From: Devosia beringensis
Lineage (GTDB): Bacteria; Pseudomonadota; Alphaproteobacteria; Rhizobiales; Devosiaceae
Direction of reading: 5' to 3'
Length of the DNA: 64,000 nucleotides
Assembly (NCBI RefSeq): GCF_014926585.1
Contig: NZ_CP045422.1
Location: forward strand, 2,024,501 to 2,088,500
Position 1 is the stretch's first letter. Every line of letters begins with the position of its first letter. Positions 1 through 8,483 of this stretch are shown here, in pieces. The notes under the pieces are model-generated. The model was not told where the DNA came from. It saw nothing but the letters and a program-made list of their open reading frames with translations, and ran no database searches. Made by a program: the position numbers and the translations under genes.

Positions 1-1203
1 GTCGAGCAGGCCAGTGTGGCGGCCGATGCAGCCGGCCTCAGCGTGGCCGAGGCGGCCGAATCCGCGGAAGACGACGGCGTCGAGGCCTCGCAACAGACTG
101 GCCATACCGTGCTGGTCGGCTTTGGCCGTGTCGGGCAGGTGGTCGGCAAGGGCCTGCACGACGCCGGCGCGCCGGTGGTGCTGATCGAGGATACCGACCA
201 CTTCGTGGCGACCGCCCGCGCGCTGGGCATCGAGACGGTGCTGGGCAATGCGGCCCAGGCCGATGTGCTCAAGCTGGCCAACCTGCCGGCGGCCAAATGC
301 CTGCTGATCGCCATTCCCAACGGCTTTGAAGCCGGGACGATCTGCGAGGTCGGGCGCAAGCTCAGCCCCTCGGTGCGGATCATTGCGCGGGCGCACTCGG
401 CCGAGGAGGAAGAGCATCTGCGCCGGTTGGGCGCCGATGTGGTGATCATGGGCGAACGCGAAATCGGCATGGGCATGCTGGCCTGGCTGCGCGGCGAGCG
501 GGTGGAAGGGGAGGCCGGCGAAACCGAAGCTAGCGGCCCGCGCCTGCCCCCGGGCGAGAACCTGCTGGCCAAGGCCGGCATTGCGCCGGCCGTGGTGGCA
601 GCAGCGGTGGCCAGCACTGATGAAACGGCCGACCGGGTCATACCAGCCAACGGCGTGACGGCCGAGCTGGTCGCGGTGGCAGAAACCGCGCCGGCGGATG
701 ACGTCATTGAATTACCCGCGCCGGCGATTGTCGAACGCATGCTGGATGGCAGCTCGGCGCCAATTCTGGAGACGCCGGAACAGCCGGATTTGGCACCTGT
801 CCCTGAGCCTGAGCCGGCGCCTGAGGTGGCATTTGCGCCTGAAGTCGTGGTGGCAGAGCTTGTAGCGATTGTCCCCGCCGAGACTGCGGTGGAGGACGGT
901 AAACCCGAGCCGGTCGACGCCGAGCCCGTTGCGTTGGTGGCTGCGGTCGATACGCCGCCGGCCGCGGAGGCTGAACAGGCCCCTATCGTCGTGACTCTGG
1001 AACCCCCGCCGGCGATGCCGCTGATCGAAACGGCGAGCGCCGCGGCCGAGATGGTGGCCGAACAGAAGGCCGACGAGATCAGCGAAGGCGGGCCGGTAGA
1101 GCCTGCGGTCGAGTCCGACAGTGCTGCAACTGATACCGAGGCCAAGACGGACAGACCGGCGCCGGGCGCGGCACCCGCCGTGGTGCCCGAGCCGAAGAAC
1201 TGA
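1..1203 (+). CDS. Kef/YbaL-type cation:proton antiporter, C-terminal part (5' end outside window)
   Basis: The reading frame is open from base 1, so this is the C-terminal part of a larger protein. A TrkA-N/RCK Rossmann domain starts near residue 35 of the fragment with GFGRVGQVVG and continues for about 120 residues, through the conserved acidic end of strand two (VLIEDT). In Kef and YbaL antiporters this cytoplasmic domain binds nucleotide and gates a membrane K+/H+ exchange module, which here would lie upstream of the window. About 220 further residues follow, rich in Pro, Ala, Glu and Val and apparently disordered. That tail is not part of the usual family core. The stop lies 7 bases before the next gene. 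The family call is confident; the ion transported is not known. Confidence 0.8.
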   Translation, partial: VEQASVAADAAGLSVAEAAESAEDDGVEASQQTGHTVLVGFGRVGQVVGKGLHDAGAPVVLIEDTDHFVATARALGIETVLGNAAQADVLKLANLPAAKCLLIAIPNGFEAGTICEVGRKLSPSVRIIARAHSAEEEEHLRRLGADVVIMGEREIGMGMLAWLRGERVEGEAGETEASGPRLPPGENLLAKAGIAPAVVAAAVASTDETADRVIPANGVTAELVAVAETAPADDVIELPAPAIVERMLDGSSAPILETPEQPDLAPVPEPEPAPEVAFAPEVVVAELVAIVPAETAVEDGKPEPVDAEPVALVAAVDTPPAAEAEQAPIVVTLEPPPAMPLIETASAAAEMVAEQKADEISEGGPVEPAVESDSAATDTEAKTDRPAPGAAPAVVPEPKN

Positions 1204-1210
1204 GGCCGAG

Positions 1211-1639
1211 ATGATCTCGCAGAAAGCCAAGTATGCCTTGCGCGCCCTGGTGTCGCTGGCGCGCGCCGAGCGCGGCCAGACCATGATGATCGGGGAGATC
1301 TCCAAGGAACAGGCGATTCCCAAGAAGTTCCTCGAGCAGATCCTGCTCGAGCTCAAGCGGGCGGGCCTTGTCGGCAGCCGCCGCGGCCGCTCGGGCGGCT
1401 ATGAGCTGCTCAAGGCACCCGAGGAGATCATGTTCGGCGAGGTGCTGCGGCTGATCGACGGGCCGATTGCGCCGCTGCCGTGCCTCTCCAAGATCGCCTA
1501 TCGCAAATGCGAGGATTGCCGGGACGAAACCAGCTGCGAAATTCGCCATGTCTTCGAGCGGGTGACGCTGGCGACGCGCGCCGTGCTCGACAGCACCACG
1601 CTGGCTGATTCCCTGCGGCTGGAAGAACTGCCGGTCTAG
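1211..1639 (+). CDS. Rrf2-family transcriptional regulator
   Basis: A 142-residue protein with the Rrf2 winged helix: an N-terminal ISQKAKYALRAL helix, the recognition region around residues 30-60 (IPKKFLEQILLEL) and the wing RGRSGGYEL. Four cysteines lie between residues 90 and 115 with spacings of 9, 3 and 6. IscR and RirA use three cysteines in this region to hold an Fe-S cluster, so redox or iron sensing is possible but the spacing differs. The ATG at 1211 is preferred because the conserved N-terminus begins there, a few bases after a GAGG. It follows the antiporter closely and may be co-transcribed with it. The target genes are unknown. Confidence 0.88.
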   Translation: MISQKAKYALRALVSLARAERGQTMMIGEISKEQAIPKKFLEQILLELKRAGLVGSRRGRSGGYELLKAPEEIMFGEVLRLIDGPIAPLPCLSKIAYRKCEDCRDETSCEIRHVFERVTLATRAVLDSTTLADSLRLEELPV

Positions 1640-1651
1640 CTGGCGTCGGCC

Positions 1652-1846
1652 TCAGCTGAAAAAGCCGGTGACGGTATTGAGCAGGCTCTGCAGCATGGCC
1701 GGGTTGTTCCACAGCACATAGGCGCCGATGACCAGGGCGGCCAGCAGCACCAGGCCGAAGACCTTCTTGACCAGCGAAAACACCAGCCAGACGATGAACA
1801 GCCCGGCCAGGCCGAGGCCGATCAGTGTGATATTGTCAGCGGGCAT
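1652..1846 (-). CDS. Small two-helix membrane protein, function unknown
   Basis: This 64-residue protein is almost entirely hydrophobic. Two membrane spans are likely (about residues 8-30 and 32-48), separated by a Lys-Lys turn, followed by a short polar C-terminus. I do not recognise the family. It lies just downstream of purU on the same strand, with a gap of about 40 bases, so it is probably the last gene of a purU transcript. It is convergent with the Rrf2 gene. Confidence 0.6.
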   Translation of the reverse strand: MPADNITLIGLGLAGLFIVWLVFSLVKKVFGLVLLAALVIGAYVLWNNPAMLQSLLNTVTGFFS

Positions 1847-1884
1847 GGTGGTTTCCTGGTGGTTTGGGTCGGGGAGCGCAGCGG

Positions 1885-2739
1885 TCAGCCGAAGACCACG
1901 GTCTTCTTGCCGTTGAGCATGACGCGGTTTTCCAGGTGCAGCTTGACGGCGCGGGCCAGCACGCGGCTTTCGATGTCGCGGCCGGCAGCGACCAGATCCT
2001 CGGCGCTCATGGCATGGGTGACGCGGGCGGTTTCCTGCTCGATGATCGGGCCCTCGTCGAGGTCGGGCGTCACATAGTGCGCCGTGGCGCCGATCAGCTT
2101 GACGCCACGCTCATGGGCCTGGTGATAGGGCTTGGCGCCCTTGAAGCTGGGCAGGAAGGAATGGTGGATATTGATCACCTGGCCGAAGAGCCGCGTCGAC
2201 AGCGTATCGGAGAGCACCTGCATATAGCGCGCCAGCACGACGAGATCGGCGCCGGTCTGGTGGACGATGTCGAGAATGCGGGCTTCCTGCTCGGCCTTGG
2301 TGTCTTTGGTCACCGGCAGCAGGTGGAAGGCAATGCCGGCATCTTCGGCGACTTTCCGGGCGTCGGGATGGTTGGAAATCACCGCCGCCACATCGGCGTC
2401 GAGCCAGCCGACGCGAATCTGGTAGAGCAGGTGCAGCAGGGTATGGTCGAATTTGGAGACCAGGATGACGATGCGCTTGCGCTGGCTTTCGGCGACCAGG
2501 CTGGTCTTCATCGAAAAGCGCTCGATGGGAGATTTGAGCGCGCGCTCGATGGCGTCGCGGGCGATCTCGGCCGGCGCGGCAAAGGCCAGGCGCATGAAGA
2601 AGCGGCCAGTTTCGCGATCCCAGAACTGGTTGGATTCGGCGATATTGGCATTGAGCCCGGCCAGTTCGGTGGTGACGGCGGCAACGATGCCCGGGCGATC
2701 GGCGCAGGACAGGGTCAAGACGAAATTGGCCGTGGACAT
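1885..2739 (-). CDS. purU: Formyltetrahydrofolate deformylase
   Basis: A 284-residue protein, close to the usual length. Residues 1-85 form an ACT domain (ADRPGIVAAVT), and the rest is the formyltransferase-fold hydrolase. The catalytic pieces are visible: SNHPD near residue 128, the INIHHSFLPSFKG motif carrying the active histidine, and the aspartate in DLDEGPIIEQ. PurU hydrolyses 10-formyl-THF to formate and THF and so balances one-carbon pools and supplies formate for purine synthesis. The start at 2739 is chosen because the family begins here and a GGAG lies about 7 bases upstream; the longer frame adds 16 unconserved residues. Confidence 0.93.
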   Translation of the reverse strand: MSTANFVLTLSCADRPGIVAAVTTELAGLNANIAESNQFWDRETGRFFMRLAFAAPAEIARDAIERALKSPIERFSMKTSLVAESQRKRIVILVSKFDHTLLHLLYQIRVGWLDADVAAVISNHPDARKVAEDAGIAFHLLPVTKDTKAEQEARILDIVHQTGADLVVLARYMQVLSDTLSTRLFGQVINIHHSFLPSFKGAKPYHQAHERGVKLIGATAHYVTPDLDEGPIIEQETARVTHAMSAEDLVAAGRDIESRVLARAVKLHLENRVMLNGKKTVVFG

Positions 2740-2801
2740 CAAGGCACTCCGGTAAATCTGGCAGCGGTATCCATGGCTTGGGCGCATTCGTCAAGGCAAG
2801 C

Positions 2802-2830
2802 AAAAAGGGCCACCCTGATGGGCGGCCCTT
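2802..2830 (-). terminator. Rho-independent terminator downstream of the pot operon and micro-ORF
   Basis: Read on the minus strand, an 11-bp stem with one G-T wobble and a four-base loop is followed directly by a run of T. It ends transcripts coming from the pot genes and the 23-codon ORF before purU. Confidence 0.85.
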
Positions 2831-2869
2831 CCTGAGACTTTTCGGCCTCGAGAGCCGAGGAGGTGGGTG

Positions 2870-2941
2870 CTAGCCGAGATCACTCCCAGCCGTCACCTTA
2901 AATCCACGACCTGCTTCGAGAACCATAACCTCAAAAGACAT
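2870..2941 (-). CDS. 23-residue micro-ORF with a 13-nt extended Shine-Dalgarno sequence
   Basis: An ATG at 2941 opens a 23-codon frame (MSFEVMVLEAGRG, then FKVTAGSDLG) ending in TAG at 2870. It is preceded by AAGGAGGTGATCC (complement of 2943-2955), a 13-base perfect complement of the 16S rRNA 3' end with normal spacing. A good intrinsic terminator follows 40 bases after the stop. It lies 120 bases beyond potI. I do not recognise the peptide. It may be a real small protein, or a translated leader or other ribosome-engaging element. The strong ribosome binding site and the terminator are the reasons to annotate it. Confidence 0.5.
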   Translation of the reverse strand: MSFEVMVLEAGRGFKVTAGSDLG

Positions 2942-3061
2942 TGGATCACCTCCTTCACGTTGGTTGAACATGACGAGGATGGTGCGCTGATTTTTTCGAC
3001 CTGTCCAGAGCCAGGCGTTCACGAAATCAGGCGGGTGCAATTGTCCCGCCCGCGGGGGCGA

Positions 3062-3871
3062 TCAGGCAGCGGGGCGCCGCGGGCGCGACCGCAATTGCAC
3101 CACGGTAGCGGCAAAGACCCCCAGGGCGACGATGCCGATGATGATGGTGGCCAGGGCATTGACGTCGGGCGAGACGCCCAGCTTGACCTTGGAGAAGATC
3201 ACCATGGGCAGGGTGGACGAGCCGGGCCCGGAGACGAAGCTGGCGATCACCAGATCGTCGAGCGAGAGGGTAAAGGCCAGCAGCCACCCCGAGATCAGTG
3301 CCGGGGCGATGATGGGCAGGGTGATGTCGAAAAATACCCGTACCGGGGTGGCACCCAGATCCATGGCGGCCTCTTCGAGGCTGATATCCATGTCGCTCAG
3401 CCGCGACTGCACCACAACCACGACATAGGCCATGCAGAAGGTGGAATGGGCGATGATGATGGTCATCAGGCCGCGCCCGGCGGGCCAGCCCAAAGTGGCT
3501 TCCATGGCCACGAAAAGCAGCAGCAGCGACAGGCCGGTGATGACATCGGGCATAACTAAAGGGGCCGAAACGGTGCCGGCGAGCAGGGTGCGGCCGCGGA
3601 ACTTGCGGAAGCGCACCAAAGCCACGGCACACAGCGTGCCCAGTACCAGCGCAATGCTGGCGCTGACAAAGGCCACCTGGACGCTGAGCCAGGCGGCGCT
3701 CAGGATCTGCGGATCCTCCAGCAGCGCGCCATACCATTTGGTGGAAAAGCCTGACCAGACGGTCACGAGGCTATTCTCGTTGAAGGAGAACACCACCAGC
3801 GAGATGATGGGCGCATAGAGAAACGCAAATCCCAGGCTTGCCGTTACGGGAAGAAACCAGCCGCGCCGCAT
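3062..3871 (-). CDS. potI: Polyamine ABC transporter permease, PotI/PotC type
   Basis: A 269-residue inner-membrane permease with about six spans. The EAA loop, which docks the ATPase, is clear near residue 180 (EEAAMDLGATP). It is the second permease of the spermidine/putrescine family and pairs with the gene upstream. The ATG at 3871 follows the stop of that gene by one base and has GGGGAG in front. A longer reading frame exists, but it only adds out-of-frame-looking, Cys- and Trp-rich residues. As the last transporter gene of the operon it is followed by a hairpin-forming GC stretch (3030-3050). Confidence 0.92.
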   Translation of the reverse strand: MRRGWFLPVTASLGFAFLYAPIISLVVFSFNENSLVTVWSGFSTKWYGALLEDPQILSAAWLSVQVAFVSASIALVLGTLCAVALVRFRKFRGRTLLAGTVSAPLVMPDVITGLSLLLLFVAMEATLGWPAGRGLMTIIIAHSTFCMAYVVVVVQSRLSDMDISLEEAAMDLGATPVRVFFDITLPIIAPALISGWLLAFTLSLDDLVIASFVSGPGSSTLPMVIFSKVKLGVSPDVNALATIIIGIVALGVFAATVVQLRSRPRRPAA

Positions 3872-3872
3872 C

Positions 3873-4832
3873 TCAGACTCCCCGTTCCTTGTCCTGCATC
3901 GCATCCTGGGCGCGCTGCAGCAGCATGATGGGCACGACCACGGCCACCAGCATGGCAATGGCGACGGCCGCGGCGCGCGGCCAGTTGGTATTGGCAAAGA
4001 ACTCGTCCCACAGCACGCGGCCGATCATCAGCGTCGAGGGGCCGCCGAGCAGGGCGGGAATGACGAATTCGCCAATGGCCGGGATGAAGACCAGCATGCA
4101 GCCGGCAATGATGCCGGGCATGGACAAAGGCAGGGTGATGGAGAGGAAGCTGCGCACCGGGCGGGCGCCCAGGTCGGCGGCCGCTTCGAGCAGGGCGCCG
4201 TCGAGTTTGACCAGATTGGTATAGAGCGGCAGGATCATGAAGGGCAGGTAGGTATAGACGATGCCGACATAGACGGCGAAATCGGTCTGCATCATCACCA
4301 CGGGCGGAATGCCGAAGAGGCCCAGGAACTGGTTGATCACGCCATTGCCGCGCATGAAGCCGGAAAGGGCATAGACGCGCAGCAGGAACGAGGTCCAGAA
4401 CGGCAGGATGACCAGCATGAGCAGGATATTGCGCCACTGGTCGGGGGCGCGGGCAATGGCATAGGCCATCGGATAGCCGATGCAGAGGGCGACGACGGTC
4501 GAGATAAAGGCGATCTTGATCGAGCTCAGATAGGCGGCGACATAAAGATTGTCGGTGAACAGACGCAGATAGTTGTTCAGATGCAGCGTCAGCTGCACCG
4601 TGCCGTCCTCATTGGTCAGCAGCGGCGTATAAGGCGGCCGGCCGAACTGCTTCATGGTCAGGGAGATGGAAAAGACCACGGCCAGCGGCACGAGGAAGAA
4701 TATCGCCAGCCAGATGGCCGGCGCGGCAATGACCAGGGCCTTGCCGGAAATGCCGACAGCGGCCAAAGCGCGCTCGACGCCCGACCAGACCCGGGGACGC
4801 GGCGGCGGAGAATGGCTGTCGAAGCTGCTCAT
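3873..4832 (-). CDS. potH: Polyamine ABC transporter permease, PotH/PotB type
   Basis: A 319-residue permease of the spermidine/putrescine family with a short cytoplasmic Pro-rich N-terminus and six predicted membrane spans. The EAA motif reads LLEAAADLGARP near residue 215. A periplasmic loop between spans 1 and 2 is longer than in the partner permease, as is usual for PotH/PotB. The start codon overlaps the stop of the ATPase gene by four bases (ATGA), which indicates translational coupling. It should form a heterodimer with the next permease and move polyamine delivered by the binding protein into the cytoplasm. Confidence 0.93.
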   Translation of the reverse strand: MSSFDSHSPPPRPRVWSGVERALAAVGISGKALVIAAPAIWLAIFFLVPLAVVFSISLTMKQFGRPPYTPLLTNEDGTVQLTLHLNNYLRLFTDNLYVAAYLSSIKIAFISTVVALCIGYPMAYAIARAPDQWRNILLMLVILPFWTSFLLRVYALSGFMRGNGVINQFLGLFGIPPVVMMQTDFAVYVGIVYTYLPFMILPLYTNLVKLDGALLEAAADLGARPVRSFLSITLPLSMPGIIAGCMLVFIPAIGEFVIPALLGGPSTLMIGRVLWDEFFANTNWPRAAAVAIAMLVAVVVPIMLLQRAQDAMQDKERGV

Positions 4833-5977
4833 ACCGTCAGCACCGAGCCGGCGCTGTGGCCCCAGGTCAGGAAGACCGGTTCGTCCCAGGTGATGGCGTC
4901 GGGATTGCCGCGCATGGTGTTGGTCTGGGTGACACGCAGGCGTTTGCCGCTGGCCAGCAGCACCTGGTAGACGCTGACATCGCCCAGATAGCTGATCTCC
5001 TCGACCGTGCCGGCGGTGACATTGGCGTCATGCACGCCGGCGGGACGCTCGCGGCTGAGGGTGAGCTTTTCCGGCCGGATGGCCCAGCTCAGGCGCTGGT
5101 CGGGGGCGCAGTCGACGCCATGGCCGACATAGATATCGCAGCCCAGTTCTTCGGAGCGGATGCGCACATGGGCCGGCTCGTCCTCGGTGACGACGCCCTC
5201 GACCATGTTGACCGAGCCGATAAAACCGGCGACGAATTTGGAATTGGGGAATTCATAGATGTCGGTGGGCTCGCCGATCATGGCGATCTCGCCCTGGTTC
5301 ATCACCCCGATGCGGGTGGCCAGACTCATGGCCTCTTCCTGGTCATGGGTGACGACGATGAAGGTGACGCCAAGCGTCTCCTGGATCTTGACCAGTTCGA
5401 ACTGGGTTTCCTCGCGCAGCTTCTTGTCGAGCGCGCCTAGCGGCTCGTCGAGCAGCAAGAGTTTCGGCCGCTTGGCCAAGGCGCGGGCCAGGGCGACGCG
5501 CTGGCGCTGGCCGCCGGAGAGCTGGTGCGGCTTGCGCGCGCCATAGTCGGCCAGCTTGACCAGGGTCAGCAGTTCGGCGACGCGGTCGGCGATCTCGCCG
5601 CGCGGCAGGCCGTCGCGCTTGAGGCCATAGGCAATGTTCTGCTCGACATTCATATGCGGGAACAGCGCATAGGACTGGAACATCATGTTCACGGGCCGGT
5701 TATAGGGCGCGACATGGGTCATGTCCTGGCCGTCGATCTCGATGCTGCCAGAGGTGGGCTCCTCAAAGCCGGCCAGCATGCGCAACAGGGTCGACTTGCC
5801 CGAGCCCGAACCACCCAGAAGGCAGAACAATTCGCTCTTGTAGATATCGAGCGACACATCGGCCACGGCGAAGATGTCACCGAATTTCTTGGTGACATTC
5901 CTGATGCGCACAAAGGGCTTGGCCGCTGGATCGCGCCAGGGGCGGGTATCGATGGCGAGCTGGGGTTTTTTGACCAT
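4829..5977 (-). CDS. potG: Polyamine ABC transporter ATP-binding protein
   Basis: A 382-residue ATPase. Walker A is GGSGSGKST near residue 57, the signature is [15 protein letters not shown], Walker B is [12 protein letters not shown], and the H-loop is VTHDQEEAM. Residues after 290 form the TOBE domain typical of the PotA/PotG group. The N-terminal extension of about 25 residues before the core resembles PotG of the putrescine system. It is the first gene after the intercistronic hairpin and is coupled to the first permease by overlap. With four linked genes the operon is complete; putrescine or spermidine is the likely cargo, but the exact polyamine cannot be read from sequence. Confidence 0.93.
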   Translation of the reverse strand: MVKKPQLAIDTRPWRDPAAKPFVRIRNVTKKFGDIFAVADVSLDIYKSELFCLLGGSGSGKSTLLRMLAGFEEPTSGSIEIDGQDMTHVAPYNRPVNMMFQSYALFPHMNVEQNIAYGLKRDGLPRGEIADRVAELLTLVKLADYGARKPHQLSGGQRQRVALARALAKRPKLLLLDEPLGALDKKLREETQFELVKIQETLGVTFIVVTHDQEEAMSLATRIGVMNQGEIAMIGEPTDIYEFPNSKFVAGFIGSVNMVEGVVTEDEPAHVRIRSEELGCDIYVGHGVDCAPDQRLSWAIRPEKLTLSRERPAGVHDANVTAGTVEEISYLGDVSVYQVLLASGKRLRVTQTNTMRGNPDAITWDEPVFLTWGHSAGSVLTV

Positions 5978-5998
5978 GTCGGACCCTGTGGGAGGCAG

Positions 5999-6023
5999 AA
6001 AGGGCGGCTCATGCCGCCCCTTT
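5999..6023 (-). terminator. Intercistronic hairpin between potF and potG
   Basis: A perfect 7-bp GC stem (6002-6008 with 6013-6019) with a four-base loop lies in the 56-base gap between the binding-protein gene and the ATPase gene. On the minus strand it is followed by TTTCT. Such hairpins often protect the binding-protein message or partly stop transcription, so that the binding protein is made in excess. That role is inferred. Confidence 0.55.
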
Positions 6024-6033
6024 GGGATTGGGC

Positions 6034-7125
6034 TTACTGGCCGGTCTTGATGCGCGTCCAGGTGCGGGTCAGCACTTCCTCGAATTCGGGGTTGTGCGCC
6101 GCCATGACGAAGGCCTTGGCGATGGTCTCGGCCGGCGGATAGATGCCGGGATTGGACTTGACCTCATCGGCCACGAACTCGGTCGCGGCCAGGTTGGGGT
6201 TGGCGTAGAACACGTAATTGGTGATCGCGGCCACGACCTCGGGCTCGAGGATGTAGTTGATGAACTTGTGCGCATTTTCCGGGTGCGGCGCGTCAACCGG
6301 GATGGCGAGGAAGTCGAACAGGGTCGCGGCGCCTTCCTTGGAGATGACATACTGCACTTCGACGCCGGCCGCGGCAGCCGCAGCGGCATCGGCAGCGATG
6401 AAGATATCGCCCGAATAGCCCAGGGCCACGCAGGTTTCGCCATTGCCCAGGTCATCGATATACTGGGACGAATTGAAGTAGCGGATGAAGGGCTTGATCG
6501 AGGTCAGCAGTTCCTCGGCCTTGAGCAGGTCTTCCTCGGCTTCCGAATTGGGGTCGAGGCCGAGATAGTTGAGCGCAATGCCGACCACTTCGGAGGGGCT
6601 GTCGAGCAGGCTGATGCCGCAGGCGGAAAGCTTTTCGGCAAATTCGGGCTTGAAGATCAGGTCCCAGCTGTCGGTGGGCGCATCGGCGCCCAGGATCTCG
6701 GTGACCTTGGCGACATTGTAGCCATAGCCGATGGTGTTGATCATATAGGGCACGGCGTGGGCGTTGTCGGGGTCCTGGTTGGCGGCGGTGGCCATCACGG
6801 CAGGGTCGAGATTGCCCAGATTGGTCAGCTTGGCCTTGTCGAGCGGCAGGATCAGGCCGGCCTGGATCTGGCGCTCGAGGAAATTGCCCGAGGGCACGAC
6901 AATGTCATAGCCCGAGCTGCCGGCCAGCAGCTTGGCATCAACGATCTCGTTATTGTCATAGACGTCGTAGTTCACCTTGATGCCGGTAGCGGCCTCGAAA
7001 TTGGCAATGGTGTCTTCGGCGATATAATCGGACCAGTTATAGACGTTGAGCACGGGTTCTTCCTGAGCCAGCGCTGGGCTGGCCACCAGGAGAGCGCCGA
7101 GGGCGAGGACAAGCTTTTGGTTCAT
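6034..7125 (-). CDS. potF: Periplasmic putrescine/spermidine-binding protein
   Basis: A 363-residue solute-binding protein. Residues 1-20 are a classic signal peptide with an ALA cleavage site (MNQKLVLALG, then LLVASPALAQ). The mature start LNVYNWSDYIAEDTI is the typical PotF/PotD opening, in which the Trp-Ser-Asp contacts the ligand amine. The start at 7125 is set by the signal peptide and an AGGAGC about 10 bases upstream; the frame extends further, but those residues are basic and unconserved. It is the first gene of the operon, so the promoter should lie in the long gap up to 7559. Confidence 0.93.
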   Translation of the reverse strand: MNQKLVLALGALLVASPALAQEEPVLNVYNWSDYIAEDTIANFEAATGIKVNYDVYDNNEIVDAKLLAGSSGYDIVVPSGNFLERQIQAGLILPLDKAKLTNLGNLDPAVMATAANQDPDNAHAVPYMINTIGYGYNVAKVTEILGADAPTDSWDLIFKPEFAEKLSACGISLLDSPSEVVGIALNYLGLDPNSEAEEDLLKAEELLTSIKPFIRYFNSSQYIDDLGNGETCVALGYSGDIFIAADAAAAAAAGVEVQYVISKEGAATLFDFLAIPVDAPHPENAHKFINYILEPEVVAAITNYVFYANPNLAATEFVADEVKSNPGIYPPAETIAKAFVMAAHNPEFEEVLTRTWTRIKTGQ

Positions 7126-7559
7126 GTAACGGGAGCTCCTGTTCGCGTGGTTCTTGGTTTTGGGGGCGCTGCACCTTGTGCAGCTATTGTCGTGATGCTG
7201 CCCCTGCCGGGACAGCCGCCGCTGCGGCCGGCGCTTAGCTTTCCAGGCCCGGCTTACGGCCAATCTGATGGTTGTGGATTGCAGAAACCCTGCGCGCCGC
7301 GGCGCCCGGCAACTTTACTGAACCGGCCCCGTTACGGGGCGCATAGCGATCTGCGGCGGTGGCGAGATCAACCGGAAACGTGTTCAGTGCAGTGCCCTCT
7401 CTGCATTGGAGTATGGGCAAAGCGTAAAGTGAAATTGCCGGGCGGACAAGGGATTTGGATGCGGTATCGGCGGGGGGTTGACGCTGTGCGACAACAAGGC
7501 GCAAAACCCGCGCCAACAGGGTCGATATGGCCCGCTTTTCGATCCTTCAGGAAGACCTC
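7126..7559. promoter_or_regulatory. Divergent intergenic region potF / psuG
   Basis: This 434-base gap separates two divergent operons and must carry both promoters. No credible gene was found in it. On the plus strand a TTGACG lies at about 7479, some 80 bases before psuG, with no clear -10 hexamer at the right distance. A CCCCGTTACGGGG hairpin lies near 7328. No other structure was identified. Confidence 0.45.
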
Positions 7560-8483
7560 ATGACCGCTACGGCCTATCTTTCGATCAGCCCCGATGTGCA
7601 GCAGGCGCTTGACGCTGGTGCGCCGGTGGTGGCGCTGGAATCGACCATCATCACCCATGGCATGCCCTATCCGCAGAACCTCGAAATGGCCAAGAACGTC
7701 GAGGCGGTCGTCCGCCAGCATGGCGCCGTGCCCGCCACCATCGCCATCATGGACGGCAAGTTCTGTGTCGGCGTCTCGGGCGATGATCTGCAGCGGCTGG
7801 CGCTGGCCGGCGGCTCGGCGGCCAAGGCCAGCCGACGCGATGTCAGTGCGCTCCTGGTCAAGGGCGCGATCGCCGGCACCACGGTGGCCACCACCATGCA
7901 GATCGCGGCTCTGGCCGGCATCAAGGTGTTCGCCACCGGCGGCATTGGCGGGGTGCATCGCGGCGCCGAGACGACCTTCGACATTTCCGCGGACCTCCAG
8001 GAGTTGAGCCGCACGCCGGTGGCAGTGGTCTGTGCCGGGGCCAAGTCGATCCTCGATATCGCCAAGACGCTCGAAGTGCTCGAAACCAATGGCGTGCCGG
8101 TGCTGGGCTTCGGCACCGACGAGTTCCCCGCTTTCTGGGCGCGCCAGAGCGGCTTTCCGGTCGATCACCGCTTTGACGATGTCGCCGATATCGCAGCCGT
8201 GATCGCCAATCAGATCGCTTTGGGCATGGGCGGCGTATTGGTGGCCAATCCAATTCCGGTAGCCGACGAACTCGACCCGGCCGCCATCGAGGCGCGCATT
8301 GCCGAAGCCATTGCCGGAGCCGAGGCCGAGGGTGTGTCGCGCAAGGCGCTGACGCCGTTCCTGCTCAACCGCATTTTCGAGCTGACCGGCGGCAAGTCGC
8401 TGGTCGCCAATATTGCCCTGGTGGAAAACAACGCCATGGTCGCCGCCCAGATCGCGGTGGCACTGGCAGCCCGCGCCGCATGA
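7560..8483 (+). CDS. psuG: Pseudouridine-5'-phosphate glycosidase
   Basis: A 307-residue protein of the PsuG/YeiN family, close to the E. coli length. The hallmark stretch LESTIITHGMPYPQN is present, and Glu27 and Lys162 (in CAGAKSILDI) match the acid/base and Schiff-base residues known for the family. The enzyme cleaves pseudouridine 5'-phosphate to uracil and ribose 5-phosphate. The ATG at 7560 has AGGAAG about 8 bases upstream; an upstream in-frame start adds 11 residues and has less support. Its last bases overlap the kinase start (ATGA), so the two enzymes should be made together. Confidence 0.93.
   Translation: MTATAYLSISPDVQQALDAGAPVVALESTIITHGMPYPQNLEMAKNVEAVVRQHGAVPATIAIMDGKFCVGVSGDDLQRLALAGGSAAKASRRDVSALLVKGAIAGTTVATTMQIAALAGIKVFATGGIGGVHRGAETTFDISADLQELSRTPVAVVCAGAKSILDIAKTLEVLETNGVPVLGFGTDEFPAFWARQSGFPVDHRFDDVADIAAVIANQIALGMGGVLVANPIPVADELDPAAIEARIAEAIAGAEAEGVSRKALTPFLLNRIFELTGGKSLVANIALVENNAMVAAQIAVALAARAA

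Noticed and set aside
2943..2955. Plus strand reads GGATCACCTCCTT, as at the 3' end of a 16S rRNA gene
   Set aside because: Only 13 bases match and nothing before them resembles 16S. On the minus strand the same bases are an ideal ribosome binding site before a start codon.
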